DNA of 64,000 bases from Branchipolynoe longqiensis (Eukaryota; Annelida; Polychaeta; Phyllodocida; Polynoidae), in assembly GCA_030323885.1 (NCBI GenBank), contig CM059199.1, positions 41,362,590-41,426,589 of the forward strand, written 5' to 3'. The position numbers and the translations under genes were made by a program. Shown here one piece after another: positions 1 to 10,304 of the stretch (position 1 is the stretch's first letter; the number at the start of each line of letters is the position of its first letter). Below the pieces are notes generated by a model. It had not been told where the DNA came from, did not search any database, and saw only the letters and a program-made list of their open reading frames with translations.

Positions 1-235
1 ACAAAATTGATACTTGTCACTCCCTAAACTGGCGCTCAGTATTAATAAGAGAGGACAAGGACTGGTTGGCTTGGTGTCAGGAGAATATGACTGAGTGGGA
101 TATCAGGTCATGGTATTGGTGACATGGTATTCAAGTGGGGCAGCACTATAAAGTCACCATGAGAGTGCACTGTCACAATTCGGTACTCGTGTTGATATTA
201 GCTTAGATGTTGCCAGGGCGTAATACTTCAATAAT
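1..235 (+). mobile_element. tRNA-derived SINE, head missing
   Basis: Body and tail of the main SINE family of this window: it has the segments reading GTGACTGAGTGGGATATCAGG, then the AGTGGGGCAGCACTATAAAG block, then the DGATGTTGCCAGGACGTAA-type tail. The tRNA-like head lies outside the window. The same body occurs more than twenty times below, in both orientations. Confidence 0.8.
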
Positions 236-345
236 CAACCAAGGTACTAATCACCCAACATTGGATCCTCACCCTGCACTGTCGATATTACCGCCATCAA
301 GTCCTTGTCGGTGGAAGGTGAGCTAAAAGAAGGGTCGATCCGGGT

Positions 346-775
346 TCAATGTATCATATTGTCGGGTAATGTGTGATGGCCTTATTTCAGGGACAGAAGT
401 ACACATGCAAGGGGTGTTCATTGTTTCAGATTGTCGTATAATGTGATGCAGCCTTATTTCAGGGATAGAAGTTTGTGTAAAAAGGGTGTTAATTATCTTA
501 GATTGTCGTATAATGTGTGGCGGCCTCATTTCAGGATAGAAATTTGCGTGAAAAGGGTGTTCATTATGTCAGATTGTCATATAATGTGCAGCGGCCTTAT
601 TTCAGTGATAGAAGTTTGCATGAAAAGGGGTGTTCATTGAGTCAGATCATCGGACAATGTGCGGCGGCCTTATTTCAGGGATAGAAGTTTGCGCGAAAAG
701 GGTGTTCATTGTGTCAAATCGTCGGATAATGTACGACGACCTTATTTCATGGGTATAAATATAACTGCGTGAAAA
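346..775. repeat. minisatellite, period about 73 bp
   Basis: About six diverged head-to-tail copies of a unit containing TTATTTCAGGGATAGAAGTTTG followed by GTGAAAAGGGTGTTCATT and a GTCGTATAATGTG block. Open frames through it are by-products of the repeat. Units differ by point changes and small indels. Confidence 0.9.
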
Positions 776-790
776 TGGTTTTCTTAGGTG

Positions 791-1250
791 TAAAATTGCC
801 TCCACCCCCCCCCCCCCCCCGCCCACTTTGGCAAGTGTTCAGGAAGTGTGGAGGGAGGAGTGTGAAGTGTGAGTGTTAAACCACACTGAGGTGTGCATTT
901 TTCAGAGCTGGTCATCGGGGGATTATGGGGAAAGCGGCCGGAGTGAGTTGTAGATAAGAAAGTGGACGCAGCTTAGGAAGTCTAAGTAGCTGCTTCCTGG
1001 ATATGGGTATTCTCCCGAACCGAAGCATTCTGAGTCAATACATCACCGAGTAACGGCCATCTCATCCCCGCCATTTTTCCCTACGATAAGAAATGGGTCC
1101 ACCGCAGCGTAGTCTAGCACAGCCCCCCTCCCCCATTCCCGTTTTTTATGTTTGTTTTTTCGATGACCATTTAATAATGTTCGCAGGCACTCTCTATCTT
1201 TCTTATCAGACGGAATTAGCAAACAGAACGTGACAACACTCATCGATTTC
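791..1250. other. no gene seen; C-run and GC-rich sequence
   Basis: Holds a pure C run near 806-822 and otherwise unstructured sequence. Nothing recognisable. Confidence 0.5.
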
Positions 1251-1445
1251 AATCAGATGATTTTGCATTTACAAAAAAAAAGAGAAAGAAATAAAAACTC
1301 AATTCAAATTGTAGCAGACGATATTTCGCCACGGCAGCACAAGGCGGGAAAATCAGGTGATTTTGTAATTACAACAAAAAAAAACCACTCAATTCCAATT
1401 GTAGCAGACGACATTTCGCCACGGCAGCACAAGGCGGGAAACCTT
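1251..1445. repeat. 90-bp tandem duplication
   Basis: Two copies offset by 90 bp share AATTSAAATTGTAGCAGACGA followed by ATTTCGCCACGGCAGCACAAG. The copies differ by only a few bases, so the duplication is fairly young. Confidence 0.85.
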
Positions 1446-1769
1446 TCTGGTCAATGGCTAAATCGTCTGCCCCTACCACCCCTTTACCACGCGCGGCTTC
1501 GATAAGAAGAAACATCCCTGGACTGGTGACGGCTTTATCTACGGCTATGGCCTCTTTTTGGGTCTGGGCGGCCACAGGGCGGGAAGAGTGGGGGAGGGGG
1601 TGGCTCTAGGGCGGGAAGGTGGGGGGCTGTATTTACAACGACAGAGATGTGAACGACAACAGAATGCCCGCGTGCAGTAACATTTCCCCGTCCTCAATAT
1701 CGGCTGCTCTCGGGACTTCTAGCCTCTAAGCCCGCTTAACACTACACGACAATTTGATTTGGGTTCCTG
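1446..1769. other. no gene seen; GC-rich
   Basis: G-rich stretch near 1570-1630 with no open frame of interest and no recognised repeat. Confidence 0.4.
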
Positions 1770-2305
1770 TTAAAGTTGCATAGTCTGATGGCTTTAAGTT
1801 TCTGTCACTCACTGATATAATTATATATTAGGTTGATCCTTATCATCTATCTTATGCTAGGTACACACCTACCATTTTTCCGCACCCACCTACCGTATAC
1901 GATCTAAAACTGCCCAAAAGTCGTGAGGTGTGCGCTCCTCTAGCACACGTACCGATTGCGATTCGTGACTTAAAACTCAGTTTTAGGGCTAAAACTGCTT
2001 CCTTACGATTGCGATTCGCGATTCGAAAAATGAATCGGCCCATTTTCAGTTTTAAGCGGGTCGGGTCGGGTCGTGAGTTTTAGTGCGCGAATCGTATGCG
2101 GTAGGTGTGTACCTAGCATTACTTTAGTTTGAAGTAACTTTGCTTTAAAATGAGTAACTTATGAGATATTTGAAGTGAAAACGCGCACAGCATTTTAAAA
2201 TAAAAGTTACTTCAAAGTAAACTAAGATAGATTATGACTATCAACCTCATACATTTACTTCAGAAAATGACAAACACTATAAACCATCAGACTATGCAAC
2301 TCTAA
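1770..2305. mobile_element. TTAA-flanked MITE, interrupted
   Basis: Left end TTAA then AGTTGCATAGTCTGATGG; right end is its inverted match CCATCAGACTATGCAACT followed by CTAA. This is the TTAA family also seen at 8832, 12603, 19648, 46340 and 48150. A second element (1855-2118) sits inside it. The TTAA target is typical of piggyBac- and Kolobok-type transposons; assignment to either is inference. Confidence 0.8.
1855..2118. mobile_element. 264-bp foldback MITE with TTA duplication
   Basis: Perfect 19-bp inverted ends TGCTAGGTACACACCTACC, flanked by TTA at 1852-1854 and 2119-2121. It interrupts the TTAA-family element; the related copy at 8832 shows the empty site (CTTACTTTA). The interior also has CCTACCGTATACGAT and its inverse. 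A TWA duplication is the usual PIF/Harbinger signature. Confidence 0.85.
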
Positions 2306-2489
2306 GTGTCAACTCCAGGTTGGCTCAGCCAGGTAGTTGACAGGACTGTTATCACTTGCTGGTCACTGTACCTCCAGTCGCTCACTTCCACCCGGTCCAC
2401 CCTCACTCCACCCTGCTCGGTGGCAGTTCAAGCACACCAATGCAGTCGACCCTGCTCGGTGGCATGCAGTTCAAGCACACCAATGTGGT

Positions 2490-2802
2490 GTTCTCTGTGG
2501 GGAGTGGTTAGAGTGTCTGACTTTTTTTCTATGTCAGACTCCTAATCTGAGGGTCGGTGGTTCGATTCCCCGTTCCCCCAGCTCTGCCAATTTGGATTTC
2601 AACCGCTGTGAATAACTTACAGCGTCATCAAAGGCCGGTTGCTCTCATACCATGTCTATGTGGTGTGGGAGGTTAAAAATCCCTTGGGTCGGTAAAGGTG
2701 TAGGCTCGGGCTTTCTATCGACCAGCAGTGGAATGAGGAAGACCAGTCGTCTATGACTGAAATTTCCCCTGCTTAAACAACTAATGGACCAAAAAAAAAA
2801 AA
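2490..2802 (+). mobile_element. tRNA-derived SINE with poly(A) tail
   Basis: A tRNA-like head (about 2500-2580) has a B-box GGTTCGATTCC and an anticodon-arm-like hairpin whose loop CTCCTAA would expose CCT. The body follows and ends in a run of A at 2791-2802. The D-arm is interrupted by a T run, so it is not a working tRNA gene. Different from the main SINE family; single copy here. Confidence 0.6.
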
Positions 2803-2863
2803 CAGTCATCTCGCAAACTCTTCACACTCTCATGCACTTCATCCAGTCGTCCTGAACAGTACC

Positions 2864-4072
2864 ACTTGGTTGTTGGAACTTTAAGTCCTGGCAACATGCC
2901 AAGGTCATATTACTTATTAGGATGGGTACCAGCTTGTGACAGTGCGCACTCATACTAATGGCGACTGTATAGTGCCTGAACAGTACCAGTTGGTTTGTTG
3001 AAGTTCATATCAGGATGGATATCAGTGCACAATCATTGCAACTTTATAGTGCTGGCTCACTGGGAAATCAGCCCACCAGCACCACAACCCAATTTCCCAC
3101 TCAATCACAGTAGGCTGATACTGAGCTAACCGGTCCTTGCTGTATTCTATTAATGCCTAGTGCCAAGCTAGGAAGCGACAATTATCAATTTTGTAAAGGC
3201 CCTGTCACATTACGGCGTATGGCTGGAGCGTATTGAAAACCTATTTAAGTCCTGCGAATGCCGGCCTATGATGACCTTTGGTGACCTATCGGGTGTTTTT
3301 GAGCATATGTGTAACCTATGAGGAGCGTACGAGGAGCGTACGAGGAGCATATGAGAGCATACTGTGACATTTTTTGGCGGTTTTGATTGGCATATGTAAC
3401 CTATGCGTACCGTATGCGTAGCGTATGCGTAGCATATGCGTAGCGTATGAGCGTATGAGTAGCGTATGAGTCAAGATCGATGTCGAGACCTATGGCATAC
3501 GCTTGGAATACGCTGTGCATACGCTGTGCATACGCTGTGCATACGCTGTGCATACGCTAGGAGTACGCTCCCATACGTAACTTGTAGGTTATGCGTATGC
3601 TACATATGCTAGAGATACACCGGTGACGCAAGTTGAGCGTATGCGTAACCTACGCCGGCACACCCCTAGCATACGAAGAGCGTACACCGGCGTACGAGGA
3701 GCGTACACCAGCGTATGAGTAGCGTATGAACCATACGCTCCCATAGGTCGAGATTTTTTTAGCATGCACAAAAAAATGGGGACGGACGGATTTATGAAAG
3801 CGTATGGCGGCGTATGCCTCATAAGCCGGCATCTGGCGGCATCTGGCGGCGTATGAGTAGCATATGAGTAGCGTATGCATAGCGTATGAGTAGCGTATAT
3901 GGCGTATGCCGACGTATATGACGTAATGCGCCTACGCCGCCATACGCTCCCGCAAAAAACCCTAATGTGACAGCCCCTTAAGTCATTGGTTTGACTCGAC
4001 TGGGAAATTAACTCACGATTTCCATCCCGGCGGGGAGGCATGCGCTCTACCGATTCGGCCACCATGTCCGGT
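2864..4072 (-). mobile_element. SINE split by a nested MITE
   Basis: Minus-strand copy of the main SINE. The body runs 2864-3196, is broken by a 782-bp element, and resumes at 3979 with AGTCATTGGTTTGACTCGAC and a tRNA-like head ending near 4072 (A-box-like CCGAATCGGTAGAGCGC on the minus strand). The tail part carries a partial internal duplication near 2990-3020. Confidence 0.85.
3197..3978. mobile_element. 782-bp foldback MITE with TAA duplication (copy 1)
   Basis: Ends AGGCCCTGTCACATTA and its inverse TAATGTGACAGCCCCT, flanked by TAA at 3194-3196 and 3979-3981. Removing the element and one TAA restores a continuous SINE. The interior is almost wholly degenerate repeats of GCGTATG and its inverse CATACGC. 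Relatives lie at 13463, 23417 and 52100. No coding capacity. TWA target and inverted ends suggest a non-autonomous PIF/Harbinger-type element. Confidence 0.85.
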
Positions 4073-4497
4073 GAACAGTATCAATAAACGGTAAATAGAT
4101 CCCCGCCTGCTATATTATACACGAGCCCTGTCTGTAGCGTACATCAGCAACCCCCCCCCCCCCCCACACACACACACACACCCTACCCCCCCCCACCGCT
4201 CGCCCCACTGCTACACCCCCCTGGCAGCTGCTGATACATAGGCGGGAACCATAGCGAGGCTCGCCGGTCACCAGTGCGAGATAAAGAGCCTGCGTGTCTG
4301 GTAGGTGTGACGGCAGGAAATTGAGTCTGAGTGCAAGTTATTCTTTATAGTAGGAACCCGTAGGGTCAATGAGCCAGTGGGAGAGGAAGGGTGTGACGGG
4401 GTGTGAGAGGAAAGAGGGGGGTGGGTGGGTCGGTGGGGGAGGGGTCACAGGGGGGGAAAAGTGCGGGAAGGCTTATAAATATATCGCTTCACGCCAC
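4073..4497. repeat. C/CA-rich and G-rich low-complexity stretch
   Basis: Poly(C) and CA runs at 4149-4200 and G-rich sequence at 4385-4470. No gene seen. Confidence 0.6.
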
Positions 4498-5545
4498 TGA
4501 GAGTCATAGGTCTGTGACGTCATCCGGTACGTCCGACTGTCGTCTGGTATGAACCCTGATGAAGCCAGACGCACTCTGTATCTGTGACGTCATCTTCTAC
4601 GTCTGAATGTCATCTGGAATGAACGCTGATGAAGCCAGACATGCCCTATATCTATGACGTCATCTGTTAATGTCCGAATGTCGTCTGGTATAAACGGTGA
4701 TGGAACCTATATCTATGACGTCATCTGTTATGTCCGAATGTCGTCTGGAATGAATGCTGATGAAGCCAAATGCACCCTATATATATGACATCATCTGCTA
4801 TGTCCAAATGTCATCTGGTATGAACGGTGATGAAGCCAGACGCACCCTATATCTATGATGTCATCAGCTATGTCCGAATGTCGTCTGCTATGAACGGTGA
4901 TGAAGCCAGACACGCCCTATATATATGACATCATCTGCTACATCCGAATATTGTCTGGTATAAACGCGCCTTAGATCTGGGAGGTCAACTTTTAAGTCTG
5001 AATGTTGTCTGTTTCTTTATTGGTGAAAGCTGGCGCGCCCTAGCTATGTATGGTGCTTCATCTCCATATGTTTCATGCGGGAAAAGCCAAACGGGTTCTA
5101 GATCTGTAACATCAGGTATGTGTTACCTCTGAATATTCTCATTAGTATACTTAGTTTGCTTTGTGCTTTCCGTTTGTGAAACAAAACCCGGCTTATATTT
5201 GTGATGTCATCTGTGTGCGACATTCGAATGTTGTCTGCTTTCATCGTGGTTGAAAGCACACATATAATCGATTTCTGACATAATATGCTAAGTCCAAATG
5301 TCGTCTGCCCTAGTCACACGGATTCCGACTTTTCTTTTGCCTGAAACGTCACTTGTGTGATAAATTCGAACGTCGTCTGTTTTCTCCAGTGGTAAAATTC
5401 AGAGGGGCCCTAGATTTGTGAGGTCATCTGCTATTTCCAAAAATCGTCTGCTCTAGTCACGAGTTCAAGAAGATGGGGCATAAATCTGTGATGCTATGTA
5501 ATCTGTATGCTAAATCTAAATGTCGTCTGCTTTCTCTGCAGGTGA
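4498..5545. repeat. minisatellite, period about 70-78 bp, decaying rightward
   Basis: Units contain GTGACGTCATCTG, then TCCGAATGTCGTCTGGTATG, then AACGGTGATGAAGCCAGACG. About six clear copies to 4960, then more diverged copies to about 5545 recognisable by AATGTCGTCTG. Units near the left are most regular. Confidence 0.85.
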
Positions 5546-5744
5546 AATCATACCAGCTTCTGGGTTCACGTGCATCGAAGTAGGCTGCTTAGTAGCATGT
5601 GGGTTGTTGACCAGGTCACTCAGTCGGCACATATAGCGCTGTGAATGTGGTGAGTATGCCATACAGAGATCAGAATAAGTAGACACAACAACACACATGC
5701 TACAATAATATTGGTAAAACAAGGTACAATACACATAAATGTGA

Positions 5745-6063
5745 ATATTCCGATGGATTTGAGTTTATGTCATGTTTTGAGATGATTGTCATAATGTACC
5801 AAACTTTAACAAGTATTTTTTTAATTTTAAATGGCTAACTTTTGAGATGTTTGAAGTGCAACCATGCCAAATTATATTTTGCCATGCATGCCAAATCTGT
5901 CACATCACACCATAGGCTTCTGCAGTAACAGGTTCTATTCAATAACCTCACTATTCCCTTCTGTGTAGCAACACATGTTTAATAAGTGCACCGGTATCTA
6001 AGCTGGATATGAAGAATAAAATATAGATAATTGCCTTGGTTTTGAAAAGGTTATGGAGCTTTA
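5745..6063. mobile_element. degenerate TTAA-family MITE
   Basis: Shares the interior of the TTAA family (GCTTCTGCAGTAACAGGTT, AATAAGTGCA, TCTAAGCTGGATATG) and a recognisable right end GGAGCTTTAAAG. The left end is eroded to CCGATGGATTTGAG. Confidence 0.65.
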
Positions 6064-6969
6064 AAGAGGATGTGACCAGTTTAATTCAGAACCCTAAGAC
6101 CAACAAATAATTCACACTATTCACACGTGACCTAATTTGGCATCAGAACGAGTCTGAGTACGCGTCAATATTGCTGTGTGCCGATGTGTATGAACTACTA
6201 TATAAATTAAAGGAGTACAATTTGAAGATATTCACTTTTGAGACAATCATATTCATTTTTGGATACCTTTTTTCTATTTACTCATCAATTTGCATGAAGA
6301 TTGAGTGATGATCAGATGCATTTCAGTAGGCAATGTCAACAAAGTCGCTCACCTTGGTTGCCAATCTTTTCTTAAATTCAAAATTGCATAACCCTTTTAA
6401 AGCTTCCATTAATTTGTAATTACTAAGACTAGTTCTTTAACTGTGTTGCACAGATAACTATGCTGACAGTGCTGCATTACATGATACCACCAGAACTATG
6501 CAGACTTGAAGTTGACAGTCACATTGTAGTTAAAGAATGGGAAAATCACCATGCAAGGGTCACCCAATCTTCGTGAAAATTGGCCAATAGATAGCAAACA
6601 GGTATGCAAAGATGAATATCGTAGTTTAAAAAATGAATACCCTCAAATTTTAGTGATTTCGAGAGGTATTGCTCGACGAAAAAGTATTCACATTACTTTT
6701 CATACAGCGGCGCCTGCAGACACATACATGGCCTCGGTCTGGTTTCAACATGGCCGCGGCATGAATAGTGTGAATAGCCTTGTTAAGGCAGTCATTTGTA
6801 GAGGATTCTCAATTTGGAATTGAGAGCCCCAACTGAATTAGAAATGCACCAACCTATCATGCAGTCAAGCTAGCAGTTCAGTTCCACCTAGCTGACCATT
6901 CAATGGGAAAAACCACATTATCTCACTCTTCCTTGGACCGGTCAACACCTCGCACCTCCCTCTTGTTCA
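6064..6969. other. no recognised gene
   Basis: AT-rich. A 90-codon open frame at 6551-6823 resembles nothing I know. A short inverted pair (TTCACACTATTCACAC near 6112 and GAATAGTGTGAATAG near 6761) may mark an unrecognised foldback element of about 660 bp. Confidence 0.35.
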
Positions 6970-7302
6970 CTTTGTTTGTTAGTTGTTTTACGTCCTAGCA
7001 ACATCTCAGGTTATATCAGGATGGGTACCGTCTTGTGACAGTGCACACTCATGGCAACTTTATAGTACTGCCCCACTGGGAGACCAGACCACCAGTACCA
7101 GGACCTGATATCCCGCCCAGTCACATTATCCTGACACTGAGCCAACCAGTGCCGAGAGCCTGGCTAGGAAGTGGCAAGTATAAATTTGTAAGTCATTGGT
7201 TTGACTCGACCAGGGTTTGAACGCACAAACCCATGTGTTCAGATCCTATGATCTCCCAAAACAGGAGACAGACGCTCAACTCATTCGGGCATCCAGTCTG
7301 GT
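6970..7302 (-). mobile_element. tRNA-derived SINE, full length
   Basis: Minus-strand copy, from tail (TTTACGTCCTAGCAACATCT) to tRNA-like head near 7230-7302, including GAGTTGAGCGTCTGTCTCC on the minus strand. About 330 bp, the usual length here. Confidence 0.85.
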
Positions 7303-8095
7303 CCTCTTGTTATCAGGCCTGCTTCCTACACCCCCTGCCTCCCATCCTGAAGTATATCTGCACTCTTCTACACACATGACTTAATAAATATTTAAATGGC
7401 AATCCAATAATTCTATTAGATTTCATTGAATAAATGTTTTTTTGTAATTCCAATCCACTTTATTATATACAAAACATTGTAAGCAGCGGTGATCATATAC
7501 GGCTGGTTGGCCAGGGAATAAGCAGTAACACAAGGTTACTCAGAGAATACATGTCCCTTCCCCTTACAACCATAGTACAACAAAGTGGTAATTATATACC
7601 ATTGTGGTCTGTGGGTTCAGTGCTGATATGTGTTCGGTGCTTGGATTTGGAGTGGGGTACTATTAAAGACTTTGTTCTCCTACTCAGCGGCAAGATGAAC
7701 CCCCTCCCCCCACTCCACCCCCACCCCCGCCCCCGCCCCCCTTTTTCCGCAGGGCTCTTTATTAAACGCCACCCCAATCACATTAATCCTGGATCCATAT
7801 CTAATCTACCTGACCTCATCTGGGCAAGGCCTACTTAGCCATAACTGCACCCCCTCCCCCTCCCCCAACCCACTCCCCTCCATCTCCCCCACCCTCCCAC
7901 GTCCCCTACTGGTGCCCACATTGCATAACGACCTTTGCCCTCAGTCAAAACCACCGCAGGGCTGGGGATGGGGGGGGGGCGGGGGATAGGGCCTGCTTCC
8001 CCAAACACATCGTCGACATTTACCAGGGGCCATGTCACAAGAAAGCCCCCGTCTCCTCCTATTCCACTGTCTGGCGCCGGGGTTACTTTTCGAAA
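7303..8095. other. no gene seen; pyrimidine-rich patches
   Basis: C-rich runs at 7698-7745 and 7848-7905 and G-rich sequence near 7965-7990 produce proline- and glycine-rich open frames on both strands that are compositional artefacts. Confidence 0.5.
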
Positions 8096-8830
8096 TAAAT
8101 CCACTTCATAGTGCTGCTCCACTGGACAACCGGGCTGCCAGCACCATGGCCCGATATCCAACTCGGTCACATTATCCTCATACAGTATAAGTCAGTTAAA
8201 CCAAACTTGAAGGGATCCTAGCAATTTGCTTGGACTAACCAATCATCGGTTTAACATTGGCTTTGACTTTGACTTGGCTCTGGCAAAAACGCGGGTGCAT
8301 GAATGTAATATACAATGTATGTGGACACTTTGATTATTGTTCTTTATGTATATCCAGTATAACCCCGTTAAACCAAGCTCAGTTAAACGAAACGATCGGT
8401 TAATCCAAACGTTTTTGGGTGGCTCAGCAAAATACTACCATTTATCATATACAAAAATCTCAGTTGACCTTATAACCACAGGAAAGTTTGGTTTAGCCGT
8501 ACCGGAAGTGGCCTCGGGCACAACAATTGTGTTTTGATTAACCGATAATTTGGATTAACCCCCCTTAGGTTTAACCATATTTGTTATATGATAAATGGTA
8601 GTATTTTGCCGGGTCGGCAAAAAAAGTTTGGATTAACCAATCAGTTGGTTTAACCGAGCTTGGTTGAACGGGGTTGTACTGTACTAAGCAAACCCGTCCT
8701 CGTCCTATCCTATTGGTGCTGAGTGTCAGGCTGACATTTTGTAAGTCATTGGTTTGATTCGGCCAAGCCCTCCCCCAAGGGAAACCAGCCAGGACTCGCA
8801 CCAATGTACACGCCCTGTTTGGTCAAATTG
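8096..8830 (-). mobile_element. SINE split by a TA-flanked MITE
   Basis: Minus-strand SINE body at 8096-8182 ends CACATTATCCTCATA and resumes at 8682 with CTAAGCAAACCCGTCCTCG, matching the consensus CCTGACACTGAGCCAACCAG across the break. The head end is degraded. Confidence 0.75.
8183..8681. mobile_element. Tc1/mariner-pogo-like MITE (copy 1), TA duplication
   Basis: Ends CAGTATAAGTCAGTTAAACC and the inverse of CAGTACAACCCCGTTCAACC, flanked by TA at 8181-8182 and 8682-8683. A second left-end-like sequence, CAGTATAACCCCGTTAAACC, occurs internally at about 8356. No coding capacity. The ends resemble pogo/Tigger-type CAGT...CTCG termini; the assignment is inference. Confidence 0.8.
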
Positions 8831-8831
8831 T

Positions 8832-9185
8832 TTAAAGTTGCCTAGTCCGATGGTTTTGAGTTTCTCTCATTTTCTGAGATAAACATATTAGGTTGTTCAT
8901 TATAATCTACCTTACTTTAATTTAAAGTAACGTTATTTTACAATCGCTAACTTTTGAGATATTTGAAATGGAAACATGCTATATTAATTTTGGCAAGCTT
9001 GCCAAAACTCTAACACCATAGGCTTCTGCAGTAACAGGTTATATTAACTGACTCAGTATTCCCGTATGTATGACGACAAATGTTTAATAAGTGCAGCAAC
9101 ATCTAAGTTAGATATGTATAATCAAATCTAGATAATTGTTTTGGTTTTGAATATTTTATATTTTGATCGGACTATGCAGCTTTAA
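8832..9185. mobile_element. TTAA-family MITE, 346 bp, intact ends
   Basis: TTAA (8832-8835), then AGTTGCCTAGTCCGATGG, right end ATCGGACTATGCAGCT then TTAA (9182-9185). Best intact reference copy for the family, with the uninterrupted CTACCTTACTTTAATTT site that the element at 1855 disrupts in its own host copy. Confidence 0.85.
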
Positions 9186-9334
9186 GACGAGCTAGAAGTG
9201 CCCGCAGTATACCAGTAACAACCAACTCCAGCTAGTACAAGCCATGTGTTCCCAGTTAATAAATAGCAATATCACATCTCGATACAGTTCATGGAATCAA
9301 ACCCACATATAAAGTCCTCGACTGGAAGCTGGGG

Positions 9335-9850
9335 GTTGTGTAGGCAGGCTATAATGAAATTAATACAGGCAAGAAGAGAAAGGAAGAGTATAAAGAATGA
9401 AAGTAGAGAGAGAGACAATGCCCTCAAGTTTATTATTATATAGTAGTAAATGGATCTGGTATGGCATAGCACCTGACCATGTTCTCCAATGAGAATCAAG
9501 CATTTATAGTTCTACCAATGAACATCAAGCATTCCTGTGTCACCATGGCTACCATGATCTGCCCACCACCACCATGCGGTGTGGTTGCTTGGCCACTACC
9601 TGCCTGAGCTGAGTGTGTGGTGATTTGTGACTAACAGAGGGGGGAGGGGGTAGTGAGTAGAGTTCCAAGTGCCCCTTACACACTATCTCTAGTGCCTCTT
9701 TCACACGATCTAACTAATACAAAATGACTATTGACCATGAGTAATGTATCACCAGCAACTACAAAAATGCATTCATGCACCTGGCACTATATACCCTTTA
9801 CCATTATATACCATTTGCATTCCCCCACCGATGCATTTTATTGGAATACA
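9335..9850. repeat. about 490-bp interspersed repeat, copy 1
   Basis: Shares with 40845-41320, in the same orientation, GTTGTGTAGGCAGGCTATA, AGAGAAAGGAAGAGTA, ATGATCTGCCCAC and GGGAGGGGGTAG segments in order, with a final CATTTGCATTCCCCC block. Diverged, non-coding. Class unknown. Confidence 0.7.
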
Positions 9851-9857
9851 CATGGCT

Positions 9858-10155
9858 TCAAACCCTGGTAAGGCAAACCAATGACTTGAAAATTGATACT
9901 TCTCCCTTTCTAGCCAGGCACTCCGCATTATTAAGATAAGGCAAGGACTGGCTGGTTCAGTGTCAGGATAATGTGACTGAGTGTGTGATATCAGGTCATG
10001 GTGCTGGTGATCTGATCTCCCAGTGGGGAATCACTATCAAGTCACCACGAGTGTGCACTGTCAAAAGTCGGTGCCCGTCCTGATATGACCTCAGATATTG
10101 CCAGGAACTAAAACTCCAACAACCAAACCAACCAAACCAACCAAACCAACCAAAC
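9858..10155 (+). mobile_element. tRNA-derived SINE, head truncated
   Basis: Plus-strand body and tail, ending in an (ACCAAACC)n-type repeat at 10118-10155. The start is cut within the post-head linker CAAACCAATGACTT. Confidence 0.8.
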
Positions 10156-10304
10156 CTTCACCACCTACCATCTTACTTGCCGGTCCCTACTACCCGCCTT
10201 GGATTGACTACCTCCCCGCCCCCCCCCCCCTCTGACCCCCACCCAGACACGTAGTTTATCAGACCGACATGCCAGCACAATCCTAAACCGATGTGCCAAC
10301 CATG

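Noticed and set aside
3589..4065. 158-codon minus-strand frame
   Set aside because: Lies in the degenerate GCGTATG repeats of a foldback MITE and the adjoining SINE head.
6551..6823. 90-codon frame
   Set aside because: No recognisable domain and no support; may lie inside an undefined foldback element.
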